From: Terracoccus sp. 273MFTsu3.1
GTDB lineage: Bacteria > Actinomycetota > Actinomycetes > Actinomycetales > Dermatophilaceae
Length of the DNA: 64,000 nucleotides
Reading direction: 5' to 3'
Assembly (NCBI RefSeq): GCF_000383675.1
Contig: NZ_KB911827.1
Coordinates: 62,001-126,000 of the forward strand
Numbering within the stretch: position 1 is the first letter of the stretch; each line of letters begins with the position of its first letter. Position numbers and translations under genes: made by a program. This document shows positions 24,148-32,524 of this stretch, piece after piece. The notes below the pieces were generated by a model that saw only the letters and a program-made list of their open reading frames with translations, had not been told where the DNA came from and did not search any database.

Positions 24148-25641
24148 ATGACGGCCCGCTTCCGACTGCCCAGGGGAGTCCGGGGACAGGCGACGGTCGC
24201 CGCCGCAGCCGTGGTGGCCGTCGCCCTGCTCCTCGGCAGCGCCGTGCTCGTGCTCGTGCTGCAGGGGGCGCTGACCCAGACGCTGCAGGACAGCGTGACC
24301 TCCGTCGTCGACGAGGACGCCGCCGTGCTCGCCGTCGACGGGACCGCGGGTCTCGCGCGAAGCGAGCGCGACGAGGGTCCCGACAACGTCCTCGTCCAGG
24401 TCATCGGGTACGAGGGTGGATCGGCGCGCGTCGTCTACACCTCGAAGGCGTCGCGGACCGAGCCGGTCACCGACGCGCGGCCGGCGCCCGGCCAGACCGT
24501 CGTCACCGGCCGCTCCTCGCTCCCGCTGCCGCTCGACCTGCAGGACCCGCTCGTGGTCGCTCGCGGGGTCGACGTGGACGGTGTCACGTACGTCCTCGCG
24601 GCCCAGGCGTCCCAGGAGGCGCGTGAGCAGGCCGTCCGGACCACGGCCATCCTCCTCGCGGTCGCCCTGCCGTTCCTCGTGGCCCTCACCGCGATGATCA
24701 CGTGGTGGCGGGTCGGGCGCGCGCTCAGCTCCGTGGAGGCGATCCGCTCCCACGTCGAACGCACCAGCGCCTCCAGGTTGCAGGACCGCGTGCCCGTGCC
24801 GCCCACCCACGACGAGATCGCGCAGCTGGCCGTGACGATGAACTCGATGCTGAGTCGACTCGAGGCCTCGCAGCGCGCCCAGCGTCGCTTCGTCTCCGAC
24901 GCCAGCCACGAGCTGCGGTCGCCGCTCGCGACCATCCGGGCGTCGCTCGACGTCGTCAGCCCCGACGATCCCGAGACGTCGTGGGAGCAGCTCGACCCGA
25001 TCCTGCGTGGCGAGACCGAGCGGATGAGCCGGCTCGTCGACCACCTGCTCCTGCTGTCGCAGGCCGATGACCACGCGCTCACGGTCAGCCGCCGCGACGT
25101 CGACCTCGACGACCTCGTCGACCGTGAGGTCCGGCGACTGCGCCGGCTGACCCCGTTGGCCGTCCGTCTGACGAACGACGCCGTGCGGGTCCGCGGCGAC
25201 GAGCACCAGCTCGAGCAGGTCCTGCGCAACCTGCTCGACAACGCCGCCCGCCACGCGAAGGGCGCCGTGGCCGTCACCGTCGAGCGGGTCGGCGACCGTG
25301 CCGTGGTGCGGGTCGAGGACGACGGACCAGGCATCCCCGTGGCCGACCGGGCGCGCGTGTTCGAGCGCTTCGTCCGGCTCGACGAGAGCCGGTCACGCCA
25401 CTCCGGGGGAGCCGGCCTCGGTCTCGCCATCGCCCGCGAGCTGGCCGTGGCCCACGGCGGGACGCTCGCGGTGGGGGAGTCGCCGTCGGGTGGCGCCCGC
25501 TTCGAGCTGACGCTGCCGTTGCCCTCGTCGGCGGAGCCACCGACCGGCGGGTCGGGCGCCGAGGGTCAGGCCGGCTCTGCGGGTTCCGCCGGCTCGGCCG
25601 GCTCGGCCGGCTCCGCCGGTTCCGCCTCGAGCAGCCGATAG
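24148..25641 (+). CDS. Sensor histidine kinase, OmpR-partner class
   Basis: The 497-aa kinase has TM helices at about residues 17-40 and 168-190 around a sensor loop. HAMP (about 190-243), HisKA with SDASHELRSPLA (His254) and HATPase_c follow (NLLDNAARHA; DDGPGIP; GAGLGLAIA). ATG 24148 has GGAAGGAG upstream. The last 25 residues are a Gly-Ser-Ala repeat encoded by a 9-bp minisatellite. Its regulator is encoded on the opposite strand and converges, with the two reading frames overlapping by 76 bp, which is unusual for a two-component pair. Confidence 0.92.
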   Translation: MTARFRLPRGVRGQATVAAAAVVAVALLLGSAVLVLVLQGALTQTLQDSVTSVVDEDAAVLAVDGTAGLARSERDEGPDNVLVQVIGYEGGSARVVYTSKASRTEPVTDARPAPGQTVVTGRSSLPLPLDLQDPLVVARGVDVDGVTYVLAAQASQEAREQAVRTTAILLAVALPFLVALTAMITWWRVGRALSSVEAIRSHVERTSASRLQDRVPVPPTHDEIAQLAVTMNSMLSRLEASQRAQRRFVSDASHELRSPLATIRASLDVVSPDDPETSWEQLDPILRGETERMSRLVDHLLLLSQADDHALTVSRRDVDLDDLVDREVRRLRRLTPLAVRLTNDAVRVRGDEHQLEQVLRNLLDNAARHAKGAVAVTVERVGDRAVVRVEDDGPGIPVADRARVFERFVRLDESRSRHSGGAGLGLAIARELAVAHGGTLAVGESPSGGARFELTLPLPSSAEPPTGGSGAEGQAGSAGSAGSAGSAGSAGSASSSR

Positions 25642-26291
25642 CCCACGCCCCGCACCGTCTCGATGCTCGCCTCCGCGAACGGGGCGTCGATCTTGCGGCG
25701 GAGGTAGCCGACGTAGACCTCGACGATGTTGACGTCGCCGTCGTAGGCCGGATCCCACACGGCATCGAGGATGGTGGCCTTCGTGACGACCTCGCCCGCG
25801 TGCATCATGAGGAAGGTCAGGAGCGCGAACTCCTTGGGAGTCAAGGCGATCTCCGATCCGTGTCGCAGCACGTGCCGTCGCACCGGGTCGAGCGACAGGG
25901 ATCCGTTCGTGAGGACCACGGGCCGTTCCGGCGCGCCGCGCCGGATGAGTGCCCTGAGCCGGGCGACGAGCACGACGAAGCTGAACGGCTTCGTGAGGTA
26001 GTCGTCCGCACCGAGGTTGAACGCCTCGGCCTGGTCGTGCTCGCCGTCGACGGCGGTCAGCATGAGCACGGGCGTCCACACGCCCGCCTCGCGCAGTCGT
26101 GCGATCACCTGGTAGCCGTCGAGCCCGGGCAGCATGATGTCGAGGACGATGACGTCGTATGCCCACTCGGTGGCCGCCCACAGCCCGTCCTGGCCGTCGT
26201 GCATGACGTCGACGACGAACCCTTCACGCGTCAGGCCGCGTCGGACGACCTCCGCGAGGGACGTCTCGTCCTCGACCACGAGCACGCGCAT
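25566..26291 (-). CDS. OmpR/PhoB-family response regulator
   Basis: The 241-aa regulator has a receiver domain (Asp51 in VLDIMLPG, Lys101 in YLTKPF) and a winged-helix output domain (about residues 130-224; ALTPKEFALLTFL, VEVYVGYLRRKID, IETVRGVGYRL). Its tail is an Glu-Pro-Ala repeat read from the antisense strand of the kinase's Gly-Ser-Ala repeat. It is convergent with its likely partner kinase and divergent from asnB. The 171-bp gap before asnB contains an inverted repeat and a CTCAG direct repeat that fit autoregulation. Confidence 0.92.
   Translation of the reverse strand: MRVLVVEDETSLAEVVRRGLTREGFVVDVMHDGQDGLWAATEWAYDVIVLDIMLPGLDGYQVIARLREAGVWTPVLMLTAVDGEHDQAEAFNLGADDYLTKPFSFVVLVARLRALIRRGAPERPVVLTNGSLSLDPVRRHVLRHGSEIALTPKEFALLTFLMMHAGEVVTKATILDAVWDPAYDGDVNIVEVYVGYLRRKIDAPFAEASIETVRGVGYRLLEAEPAEPAEPAEPAEPAEPA
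25573..25626. repeat. 9-bp minisatellite coding on both strands
   Basis: Six units of the type GGCTCGGCC (variants GGCTCTGCG, GGTTCCGCC, GGCTCCGCC) lie inside the overlap of the kinase and regulator genes. On the plus strand each unit is Gly-Ser-Ala. On the minus strand each unit gives Glu-Pro-Ala or a close variant. Because the unit is a multiple of three, gain or loss of copies lengthens or shortens both proteins in frame. Confidence 0.9.
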
Positions 26292-26379
26292 CCCTCAGAC
26301 CCGCCGGGCATCGAGGCCGGGGCCTGCGGGTTCGCGGAGGGCGCTCATGGCTCCGAGCCTAGGTCGGCGAGCCTGAACG

Positions 26380-26415
26380 GTCGCTGAGAACCGGCCTCAG
26401 GGTCCTCTCAGCGAC
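26380..26415. promoter_or_regulatory. Inverted repeat plus CTCAG direct repeats between regulator and asnB
   Basis: GTCGCTGAGA (26380-26389) is inverted at 26406-26415. Within it CTCAG occurs at 26396-26400 and 26407-26411, again 11 bp apart. The element lies 48 bp before the asnB start and 89 bp before the regulator start, so it can act on both divergent promoters. Confidence 0.55.
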
Positions 26416-26462
26416 ACCGTCGCACGATGGCGGGTCAGACGACCGTCGTCGGAGGGATGCGC

Positions 26463-29330
26463 ATGTGTGGAATCGCCGGGTACTTCGGCCTCGAGGAGGA
26501 CCGTGGGCTGCTGGACCGGATGAACGCGGCCCAGCGCCACCGTGGACCCGACGACTCGGGCACCTACGTCGACGGCCCGGTCGGGCTGGCCCACCAACGC
26601 CTGTCGATCATCGACCGTGAGGGCGGGAGGCAGCCGATGGCCACGCCGGACGGCAGGTACGTCCTCGCGTACAACGGTGAGGTCTACAACTACCGCGCCC
26701 TGCGGGACGAGCTCGTCGCGGCGTCGCACACGTTCGTGACGCACAGCGACACCGAGGTCGTCCTGCACGCGTATGCCGCGTGGGGACGAGAGGCGTTCGA
26801 CCGCCTCAACGGGATGTTCGCGATCGCGGTCTGGGACCGCGACGAGCAGACGCTGACCCTCGCCCGCGACCAGTTCGGCATCAAGCCGCTCCACGTGAGC
26901 CGGGTGTCGCCCGCGCACGGAGGACGAGGTGGCCCCGGGGGGTCCTGGCTCTTCTCGAGCGAGATCAGGCCGATCCTCGTCAGCGGTCGCCACGACCGTG
27001 CTCCCAACGAGCGCAGCCTGTTCCGCTACCTGCGTCATCGCGTGCACGACGACGGTGCCGAGACCTTCTTCGAGGGCATCGAGCGCCTGCTGCCGGGTGA
27101 GATGGCGACGATCAGCGCTGCCGGGTTCGAGCGCCGGCGCTACGGCACGCTGCAGCACGACCTCGAGCGCACTCGTCCCGCGGCGACAGGTGCAGGCGCG
27201 GAGGAGGTCGCGGCCCTGCGCGACGGGCTGACCGAGTCCATCGCGCTGCGGCTGCGCTCGGACGTGCCGGTGGGCACGTCGCTCTCCGGTGGGCTCGACA
27301 GCTCGACCATCGCCGTCGGGATCGACCGCCTGCTCACCACGCACGACACCTCGGCCGAGGCCGTCGGGCCCCGGCAGCAGACCTTCTCGGCGGTCTTCCC
27401 CGGCTACCGCAACGACGAGGAGCGCTGGGTGGACGACGCCGTGGACGCCTGCTCGGGGCCGGTCCGGTCGCACCGGATCCGGCCGACCTCAGACGACCTG
27501 CTCGCCGACCTCACCGACTTCGTGCGCACCCAGGAGGAGCCCGTCGTCTCGACGGGACCGTACGCGCAGTACCGCGTCATGAAGGAGGCAAGCCGGCACG
27601 TCACGGTGATGCTCGACGGCCAGGGCGCGGACGAGATGCTGGCGGGATACGTCCCCCAGACCGTCACGCACCTGCGCAGTCTGCTCTCCCGGGACCGACG
27701 CGCCGGCCTCTCGGAGATCGTCGCCAACCGCGACATCCTCGGCGGTCAGGTCCGCTCGCGGCTCCGGACCCGGCTGCGCGGCGGGGGATCGGTGAACCTG
27801 CTCCTTCGACGGGACTTCACGGCCGCCCACGCCGACGACACCTACGCCGTGGAGGGTGCGAGCCTGCGACAGCGCCTCGTGCACGACCTCTTCGTGGCCT
27901 CGCTGCCGGCCCTGCTGCGCTACGAGGACCGCAACTCGATGCGCTTCTCCGTCGAGGGTCGGGTGCCCTTCCTCGACCCCGACCTCGTGCGCACGGTCTT
28001 CGCGATGCCCGACGACGCGATCATCCGGGACGGGTGGAACAAGCACGTCCTGCGCGATGCGGAGGAGCAGGTCCTTCCGACCTCGATCACCCGACGGCGC
28101 AACAAGATCGGTTTCACGACCCCGCAGAACGAGTGGTTCCACGAACAGCGCGAGTTCATCTACCGGGTGTTCCTCTCCGAGTCGTTCGCGAGCCGGCCCT
28201 ACTTCGACCGGACCGAGGTCCTCAACGCCTTCGAGCAGTGGCTGAGCGGCAGGGGCTCGCTCGACTCCATGGCGTTCTGGCGCATCCTCAACGTCGAGCT
28301 CTGGCTGCGCGAGTTCTTCGACGCGCCAGCCGAACCCGCCGACGAGGACACGTCCGGCGCCAGGTCCGACGCGAGGTCGAGCGCGCCCGGCCCCACCGGC
28401 GGGGCGGACCGCGAGGCGGGCTCCGCGAGGGCCGCCGTGACCAACGAGGGGAAGGACCTCGACATCGAGCTGCCGGACGGGACACGGGTCCGCCGCCTCC
28501 CGGTGCGCACCCCCCAGGTGGCGGACACCGACGACCTCGTCGCCCTCATGGTGGACCGGGTCCGAGCGCACGTCGATGCGCTCGGGGACGGCCGATCCGT
28601 TGCGGGAACGGGGTTCAGCCGCTGGTACGTCTTCGTCTCGGAGAAGGTCGTCGCGATCACCCAGCACCGCTCGTTCTTCATCTGGGACATCCCCGTCAGC
28701 CGCGCCGCGCGCGTGCTGAGCCGTCACGTGACGCGGACCCCCGCGGGCATCGGCCTCGGGTCACCGTTCACGATGCAGCTGGCGATCGACGAGGCGGGTC
28801 TCCCGCGGGTGCTCCTCGCCGCGGCGGCGGGCGCGGCCGGGAAGCTCGTCGGGCGACGGGGCCTCTTCTACACCGTCGTCGGTGGTGACGTGCGCGCCAT
28901 CGACGGGCCGACCGAGTACTCCGTCCACCCGGCCAACCTGTCGGCCAAGCTGGCCCCCCAGGATCCCGACCACGTCTGCGCGACGATCTCCGCGGCGGTC
29001 CGGGCCGCGCTGCCCCACGGTCTTGCCGACACGTTCGGCGGCACCGTCGTCATCGACGCGAACGACCTCGGCTGCAACGTCCTCGGGACCGACGCCGCGG
29101 GCCAAAGGACCCGGATGGAGCAGATGTTCACCGACAACCCCCTGGGCCAGGGGGCGCAGCGCACCCCGCTGGCGCTCGTCCTCGACGGCCTCCGTCTGCT
29201 GGACCCGAACGCCCCGGCGAGCCTCGCCACGGACTTGGCCACGGACCCGGCCACGGACCCGGCCACGGACCCGACGCCCCTCGTGACGGCATACGCGGCT
29301 CCCACCCGGGCGAGCGGACGGTCCGCATGA
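26463..29330 (+). CDS. asnB: Asparagine synthetase (glutamine-hydrolysing) fused to a CofE-like domain
   Basis: This 955-aa protein starts MCGIAGYFG, with Cys2 as the glutaminase nucleophile, so ATG 26463 is certain. The class-II glutaminase (about residues 2-205) is followed by the asparagine synthetase domain (about 240-618; PP-loop SGGLDS at 275-280). A disordered linker (about 620-658) joins a third domain (about 659-900) with EKVVAITQHRSFFIWDIPVS, TPAGIGLGSPFTMQL, AIDGPTEYS and VIDANDLG. These strings match CofE-like F420-0:gamma-glutamyl ligase-family proteins. Standalone AsnB is about 600-650 aa, so the extra third is real. An in-frame GTG at 28437 could also start the last domain alone. 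Confidence 0.88.
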   Translation: MCGIAGYFGLEEDRGLLDRMNAAQRHRGPDDSGTYVDGPVGLAHQRLSIIDREGGRQPMATPDGRYVLAYNGEVYNYRALRDELVAASHTFVTHSDTEVVLHAYAAWGREAFDRLNGMFAIAVWDRDEQTLTLARDQFGIKPLHVSRVSPAHGGRGGPGGSWLFSSEIRPILVSGRHDRAPNERSLFRYLRHRVHDDGAETFFEGIERLLPGEMATISAAGFERRRYGTLQHDLERTRPAATGAGAEEVAALRDGLTESIALRLRSDVPVGTSLSGGLDSSTIAVGIDRLLTTHDTSAEAVGPRQQTFSAVFPGYRNDEERWVDDAVDACSGPVRSHRIRPTSDDLLADLTDFVRTQEEPVVSTGPYAQYRVMKEASRHVTVMLDGQGADEMLAGYVPQTVTHLRSLLSRDRRAGLSEIVANRDILGGQVRSRLRTRLRGGGSVNLLLRRDFTAAHADDTYAVEGASLRQRLVHDLFVASLPALLRYEDRNSMRFSVEGRVPFLDPDLVRTVFAMPDDAIIRDGWNKHVLRDAEEQVLPTSITRRRNKIGFTTPQNEWFHEQREFIYRVFLSESFASRPYFDRTEVLNAFEQWLSGRGSLDSMAFWRILNVELWLREFFDAPAEPADEDTSGARSDARSSAPGPTGGADREAGSARAAVTNEGKDLDIELPDGTRVRRLPVRTPQVADTDDLVALMVDRVRAHVDALGDGRSVAGTGFSRWYVFVSEKVVAITQHRSFFIWDIPVSRAARVLSRHVTRTPAGIGLGSPFTMQLAIDEAGLPRVLLAAAAGAAGKLVGRRGLFYTVVGGDVRAIDGPTEYSVHPANLSAKLAPQDPDHVCATISAAVRAALPHGLADTFGGTVVIDANDLGCNVLGTDAAGQRTRMEQMFTDNPLGQGAQRTPLALVLDGLRLLDPNAPASLATDLATDPATDPATDPTPLVTAYAAPTRASGRSA

Positions 29331-30055
29331 CCACCGTCGTGACCTCCGAGCCGGACACGACGAGGCGCCGGCGGCCGCGGCGGGTGTGGGTGGTGTCGGG
29401 GATCGCGCTGCTCGTCGTCGGCCTCGCCCTCGGCTTCGCGGTGACGGCTGTCGGCGCCTCCCGCACCGGCGAGCTGGGGCTGGATGTGCTCATCTCCGGG
29501 CACCGGGACCGTCTGCTCACAGTGGCCGCCGAGCTCGTCGACGTCGGCCTCGGCACGCGCATCGCCCCGGTCCTGCTGCGCGTGGGCTGCGGAGTCGTCT
29601 GGACGAGAGACCGGTTCGCCGCAGTGACCATCGGGGTCCTGACGGTCGTCGGCTGGCTCTCGGTCGAGGTCGGCAAGGTCCTCGTCCACCGGCCCCGGCC
29701 CCCTGCTGCCGCGGTCCACGCGCTCGTCGCGGAGACCGCCGCTGACAGCTACCCGAGCGGACACACCGCATTCGCCGCGGCGACGGTCTTCGCGGTCGTG
29801 GCGGCACTGGTCCTGACCGGGCGGTCCACGCGGGTCGCGTGGGCAGTCGGCCTACCCGTCGTGGCCGTCGTCGCCCTCTCGCGGCTCTACCTCGGGGTCC
29901 ACTACCTCGCCGACGTCGCCGCCTCGGTCGTCTTCGCCGGGGCATCGGTCCTCGTGGTGACGGCCCTCGCCGTGCCCGCACTGCCGTGGCTGCGGCTCCG
30001 GATGCGGAGCCGGCTGCGCCCTCGCGCCGGCGAGGCGGAGAGGAGGGACGCATGA
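29327..30055 (+). CDS. PAP2-family membrane phosphatase
   Basis: The 242-aa membrane protein has about six TM helices and the three PAP2 motifs: KVLVHRPRPP, SYPSGHT and SRLYLGVHYLADV. The family removes phosphate from lipid phosphates such as undecaprenyl pyrophosphate or phosphatidic acid at the outer membrane face. Its ATG overlaps the asnB stop (ATGA), and its own stop overlaps the next start. The operon context points to envelope lipid or polysaccharide metabolism. Confidence 0.9.
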   Translation: MTTVVTSEPDTTRRRRPRRVWVVSGIALLVVGLALGFAVTAVGASRTGELGLDVLISGHRDRLLTVAAELVDVGLGTRIAPVLLRVGCGVVWTRDRFAAVTIGVLTVVGWLSVEVGKVLVHRPRPPAAAVHALVAETAADSYPSGHTAFAAATVFAVVAALVLTGRSTRVAWAVGLPVVAVVALSRLYLGVHYLADVAASVVFAGASVLVVTALAVPALPWLRLRMRSRLRPRAGEAERRDA

Positions 30056-30939
30056 CGCCACGGGAGCCGGCTCCCGACCGGTCCACAGCTGTGGCCGCAG
30101 TTCGGGCCGGCACGTCTCGGAGAGCTCTGCTCGTCGCAGCCGCAGGCGCCCTGGGGTCGGCCGGTGTCGCCGCGTGCTCGCCGGCGCCCGAGACCCCGCC
30201 GTCCGGGGCGCACGGAACGCTACCGTCCAGCCGTGCACCGGCGCCGACCTCCGCAGCCCCCACCACGGCATCGTCGGCTCCGAGAGGGTCATCGGCGGCA
30301 CCCACCCCGTCGACGCAGGCCGCCACGGTCCTCGCGACCGCCGGCCCCGACATCCGGTCGGGCTCGTCCGGTCGGCCCGAGGTGGCGCTGACCTTCCATG
30401 GCGCCGGACCAGCCTCCCTGACAGCGACCGTCCTCGAAATCGCTCGCGCTAAAGCGGCCCGGGTGACCGTGTTCGCCGTGGGCCAGTGGCTCCATGCGAA
30501 CCCGGCTCTGGGCCGGGCAGTTCTCGCGGGCGGGCACGACCTGGGCAACCACACGTGGAGCCACCGACCCATGCGCAGGCTCACCCCCGCCGAGGCCCAC
30601 GCCGAGGTGAGCCGAGGGGCGGCCGAGGTGGCTCTCGTGCGGGGCTCGGCGGGACTGCTCTTCCGGCCCTCGGGGACCCCGACGAGCACCGCCGTGATCC
30701 GGGCTGCCGCCCGCGCCTCCGGCTACGCCCGATGCATCTCCTACGACGTCGACCCCCAGGACTACCTCGACCCCGGGACGACCGCGGTGCGCGAGCGCAC
30801 GCTCGCCGACGTCCGCGCGGGGAGCATCGTCAGCCTCCACCTCGGCCACGCCGGGACCGTGGCCGCACTGCCCGGCATCCTCACGGGTCTGCGCGCCCTC
30901 GGCCTCCGTGCGGTCACGGTCAGCGAGCTCCTGGCGTGA
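30052..30939 (+). CDS. Polysaccharide-deacetylase-like lipoprotein, catalytic Asp motif altered
   Basis: The 295-aa protein has an Arg pair and a lipobox GVAAC (Cys42), then a Ser/Pro/Ala linker (about 45-100) and a NodB-fold domain. The metal-binding motif HTWSH and the late strand IVSLHLGH are present, and FRPSG takes the place of the usual R-P-P-Y-G. The first motif, normally TFDDGP, reads TFHGAGP, so the catalytic/metal Asp pair is missing. I recall this variant as a recurring actinobacterial subfamily, not a one-off mutation. Activity is uncertain. Start and stop both overlap neighbours (ATGA, GTGA). Confidence 0.82.
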   Translation: MTPREPAPDRSTAVAAVRAGTSRRALLVAAAGALGSAGVAACSPAPETPPSGAHGTLPSSRAPAPTSAAPTTASSAPRGSSAAPTPSTQAATVLATAGPDIRSGSSGRPEVALTFHGAGPASLTATVLEIARAKAARVTVFAVGQWLHANPALGRAVLAGGHDLGNHTWSHRPMRRLTPAEAHAEVSRGAAEVALVRGSAGLLFRPSGTPTSTAVIRAAARASGYARCISYDVDPQDYLDPGTTAVRERTLADVRAGSIVSLHLGHAGTVAALPGILTGLRALGLRAVTVSELLA

Positions 30940-32261
30940 GCCCGCGCCGCGCTCGTGCCGCCGACAGACCTCTCCGCCGCGTCGTGGTCCTGCTGGCCCT
31001 CACGGCCACGACGAGCATTCTGCTGGCCGACTGCTCGACGTCCCGGACGGCCGCAGCGGCCGCAGCGGCGTCGAGCCCGTCGTCGCGCGTCGCCGCCGCC
31101 CTCGGAGCGAGCCCGACGGATCCGGGAGCGACCTCGCCGAGGTCACCCTCGGCGCGTCCGTCCGGGCCCGCACCGCGGAGCACCGGGACACCGCAGCCGT
31201 ACGCGTTCACGGGCGCGGGAAGCCTTGCGACGGAGGCCCGGCGGGCCCGTCCGCTCGTCTACGTGCCCGAACAGCTCGCGGGGACGGTGCAGGTCATCGA
31301 CCCGAGGACGTATGCCGTCATCGCCACCCGACGCGTGCCGCGCTCACCCGAGCACGTGGTGCCGTCCGCGGACCTGCGTCGCCTCTGGGTGAACAGCGAC
31401 GCGGGCAACGCCCTGACGCCCATCGACCCCCGCACCGGTGCCGTCGGCACCCCCGTCCCGGTGCGCGACCCGTACAACCTCTACTTCACACCCGACGGCC
31501 GCAGCGCTCTCGTCATGGCCGAGCGGCTCCGTCGGGTGGACGTCCGGGATGCTCGCACCATGGCCCTGCGGCGCTCCCTGCCCGTGCCCTGTGCCGGCCT
31601 CAACCACGCCGACGTCACGGCTGACCTGACGAGGATGCTCGTCAGCTGCGAGTTCAGTGGTGACCTCGTCGAGCTCGACGCGGCTGCCACCCGGGTCGTC
31701 CGGGTCATCGATCTCAACGACATCCGGACCCCGGGAGCGACCCGCCCGGCCGACGCCCGGTCGATGGGCGGCCCCGCGGCCATGCTCGCCTCCGGCGCGA
31801 CGTCGATGCCCCAGGACGTGCGTCTCTCGCCGGACGGCCGGTCGTTCCTCGTCGCCGACATGCTGCGCAACGGCATCTGGGTCATCGACGCGACGACGTT
31901 CCGGGAGACGCGCTTCGTCCGGACGGGCCTCGGTGCCCACGGCATCTATCCCGCCCGGGATGCTCGCCGCGTCTTCGTCAGCAACCGGGGCGAGGGCAGC
32001 GTGAGCGTCCTCGACGGCGCGACCCTGCGCCCCCTCGTGACCTGGCGGATCCCGGGCGGGGGGTCACCGGACATGGGTGGGGTGACGGCCGACGGGAGGG
32101 AGCTGTGGTTCTCCGGTCGCTACGACTCCTGCGTCTACGTCATCGACACCGTCACGGGTCGTGTCACCCACCACATCCGGGTGCGACCGGGGCCGCACGG
32201 GCTGCTCGTCTGGCCGCAACCGGGACGCTTCTCGTTGGGTCACACGGGCAACATGCGATGA
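30936..32261 (+). CDS. YVTN/beta-propeller lipoprotein
   Basis: The 441-aa protein begins with a GTG overlapping the previous stop. It has a signal with lipobox LLADC (Cys33) and a disordered Ala/Ser/Pro stretch (about residues 35-100). Repeated beta-propeller blades follow, of the kind VYVPEQLAGTVQVIDPRTY, LWVNSDAGNALTPID, VFVSNRGEGSVSVLDGATL and ELWFSGRYDSCVYVID. Such proteins are extracytoplasmic binding or scaffold proteins. It is the last gene of the asnB-led operon; the close partner of the deacetylase-like lipoprotein may act with it at the cell surface. Confidence 0.85.
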   Translation: MSPRRARAADRPLRRVVVLLALTATTSILLADCSTSRTAAAAAAASSPSSRVAAALGASPTDPGATSPRSPSARPSGPAPRSTGTPQPYAFTGAGSLATEARRARPLVYVPEQLAGTVQVIDPRTYAVIATRRVPRSPEHVVPSADLRRLWVNSDAGNALTPIDPRTGAVGTPVPVRDPYNLYFTPDGRSALVMAERLRRVDVRDARTMALRRSLPVPCAGLNHADVTADLTRMLVSCEFSGDLVELDAAATRVVRVIDLNDIRTPGATRPADARSMGGPAAMLASGATSMPQDVRLSPDGRSFLVADMLRNGIWVIDATTFRETRFVRTGLGAHGIYPARDARRVFVSNRGEGSVSVLDGATLRPLVTWRIPGGGSPDMGGVTADGRELWFSGRYDSCVYVIDTVTGRVTHHIRVRPGPHGLLVWPQPGRFSLGHTGNMR

Positions 32262-32419
32262 CCTCGTCGGACGATGTCGGACGATCCGGGAGATCCCCTC
32301 AAAAACCGTGTCATGAAAACGCAGCCCGATCGTCTACAGGGTGAAGGGACGCCCTCGGGCGTCCTGGCAACAGCCTCGGGTGTTCGTGGAGGGGTACCCC
32401 AGGCTGGCCCGTCGGGGAC

Positions 32420-32476
32420 GGGCAGCACCGAACAGAGCCCCCGCTCGCCCACCTGAGCGGGGGCTCTGTGCTGCCC
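32420..32476. terminator. Strong two-tier hairpin terminator
   Basis: A 14-bp inner stem (32433-32446 with 32455-32468, eight-base loop) is extended by an outer GGGCAGCA/TGCTGCCC stem. It lies between convergent genes and can end both transcripts. Confidence 0.8.
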
Positions 32477-32524
32477 GCCCCGGGCCTCGAGACCACGAGC
32501 GGCGCGGTCGGTGGCTCGAGCGAC

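Noticed and set aside
30486-30935. Upstream extension of the beta-propeller frame
   Set aside because: It lies inside the NodB-like gene. GTG 30936 overlaps the previous stop and directly starts the signal peptide.
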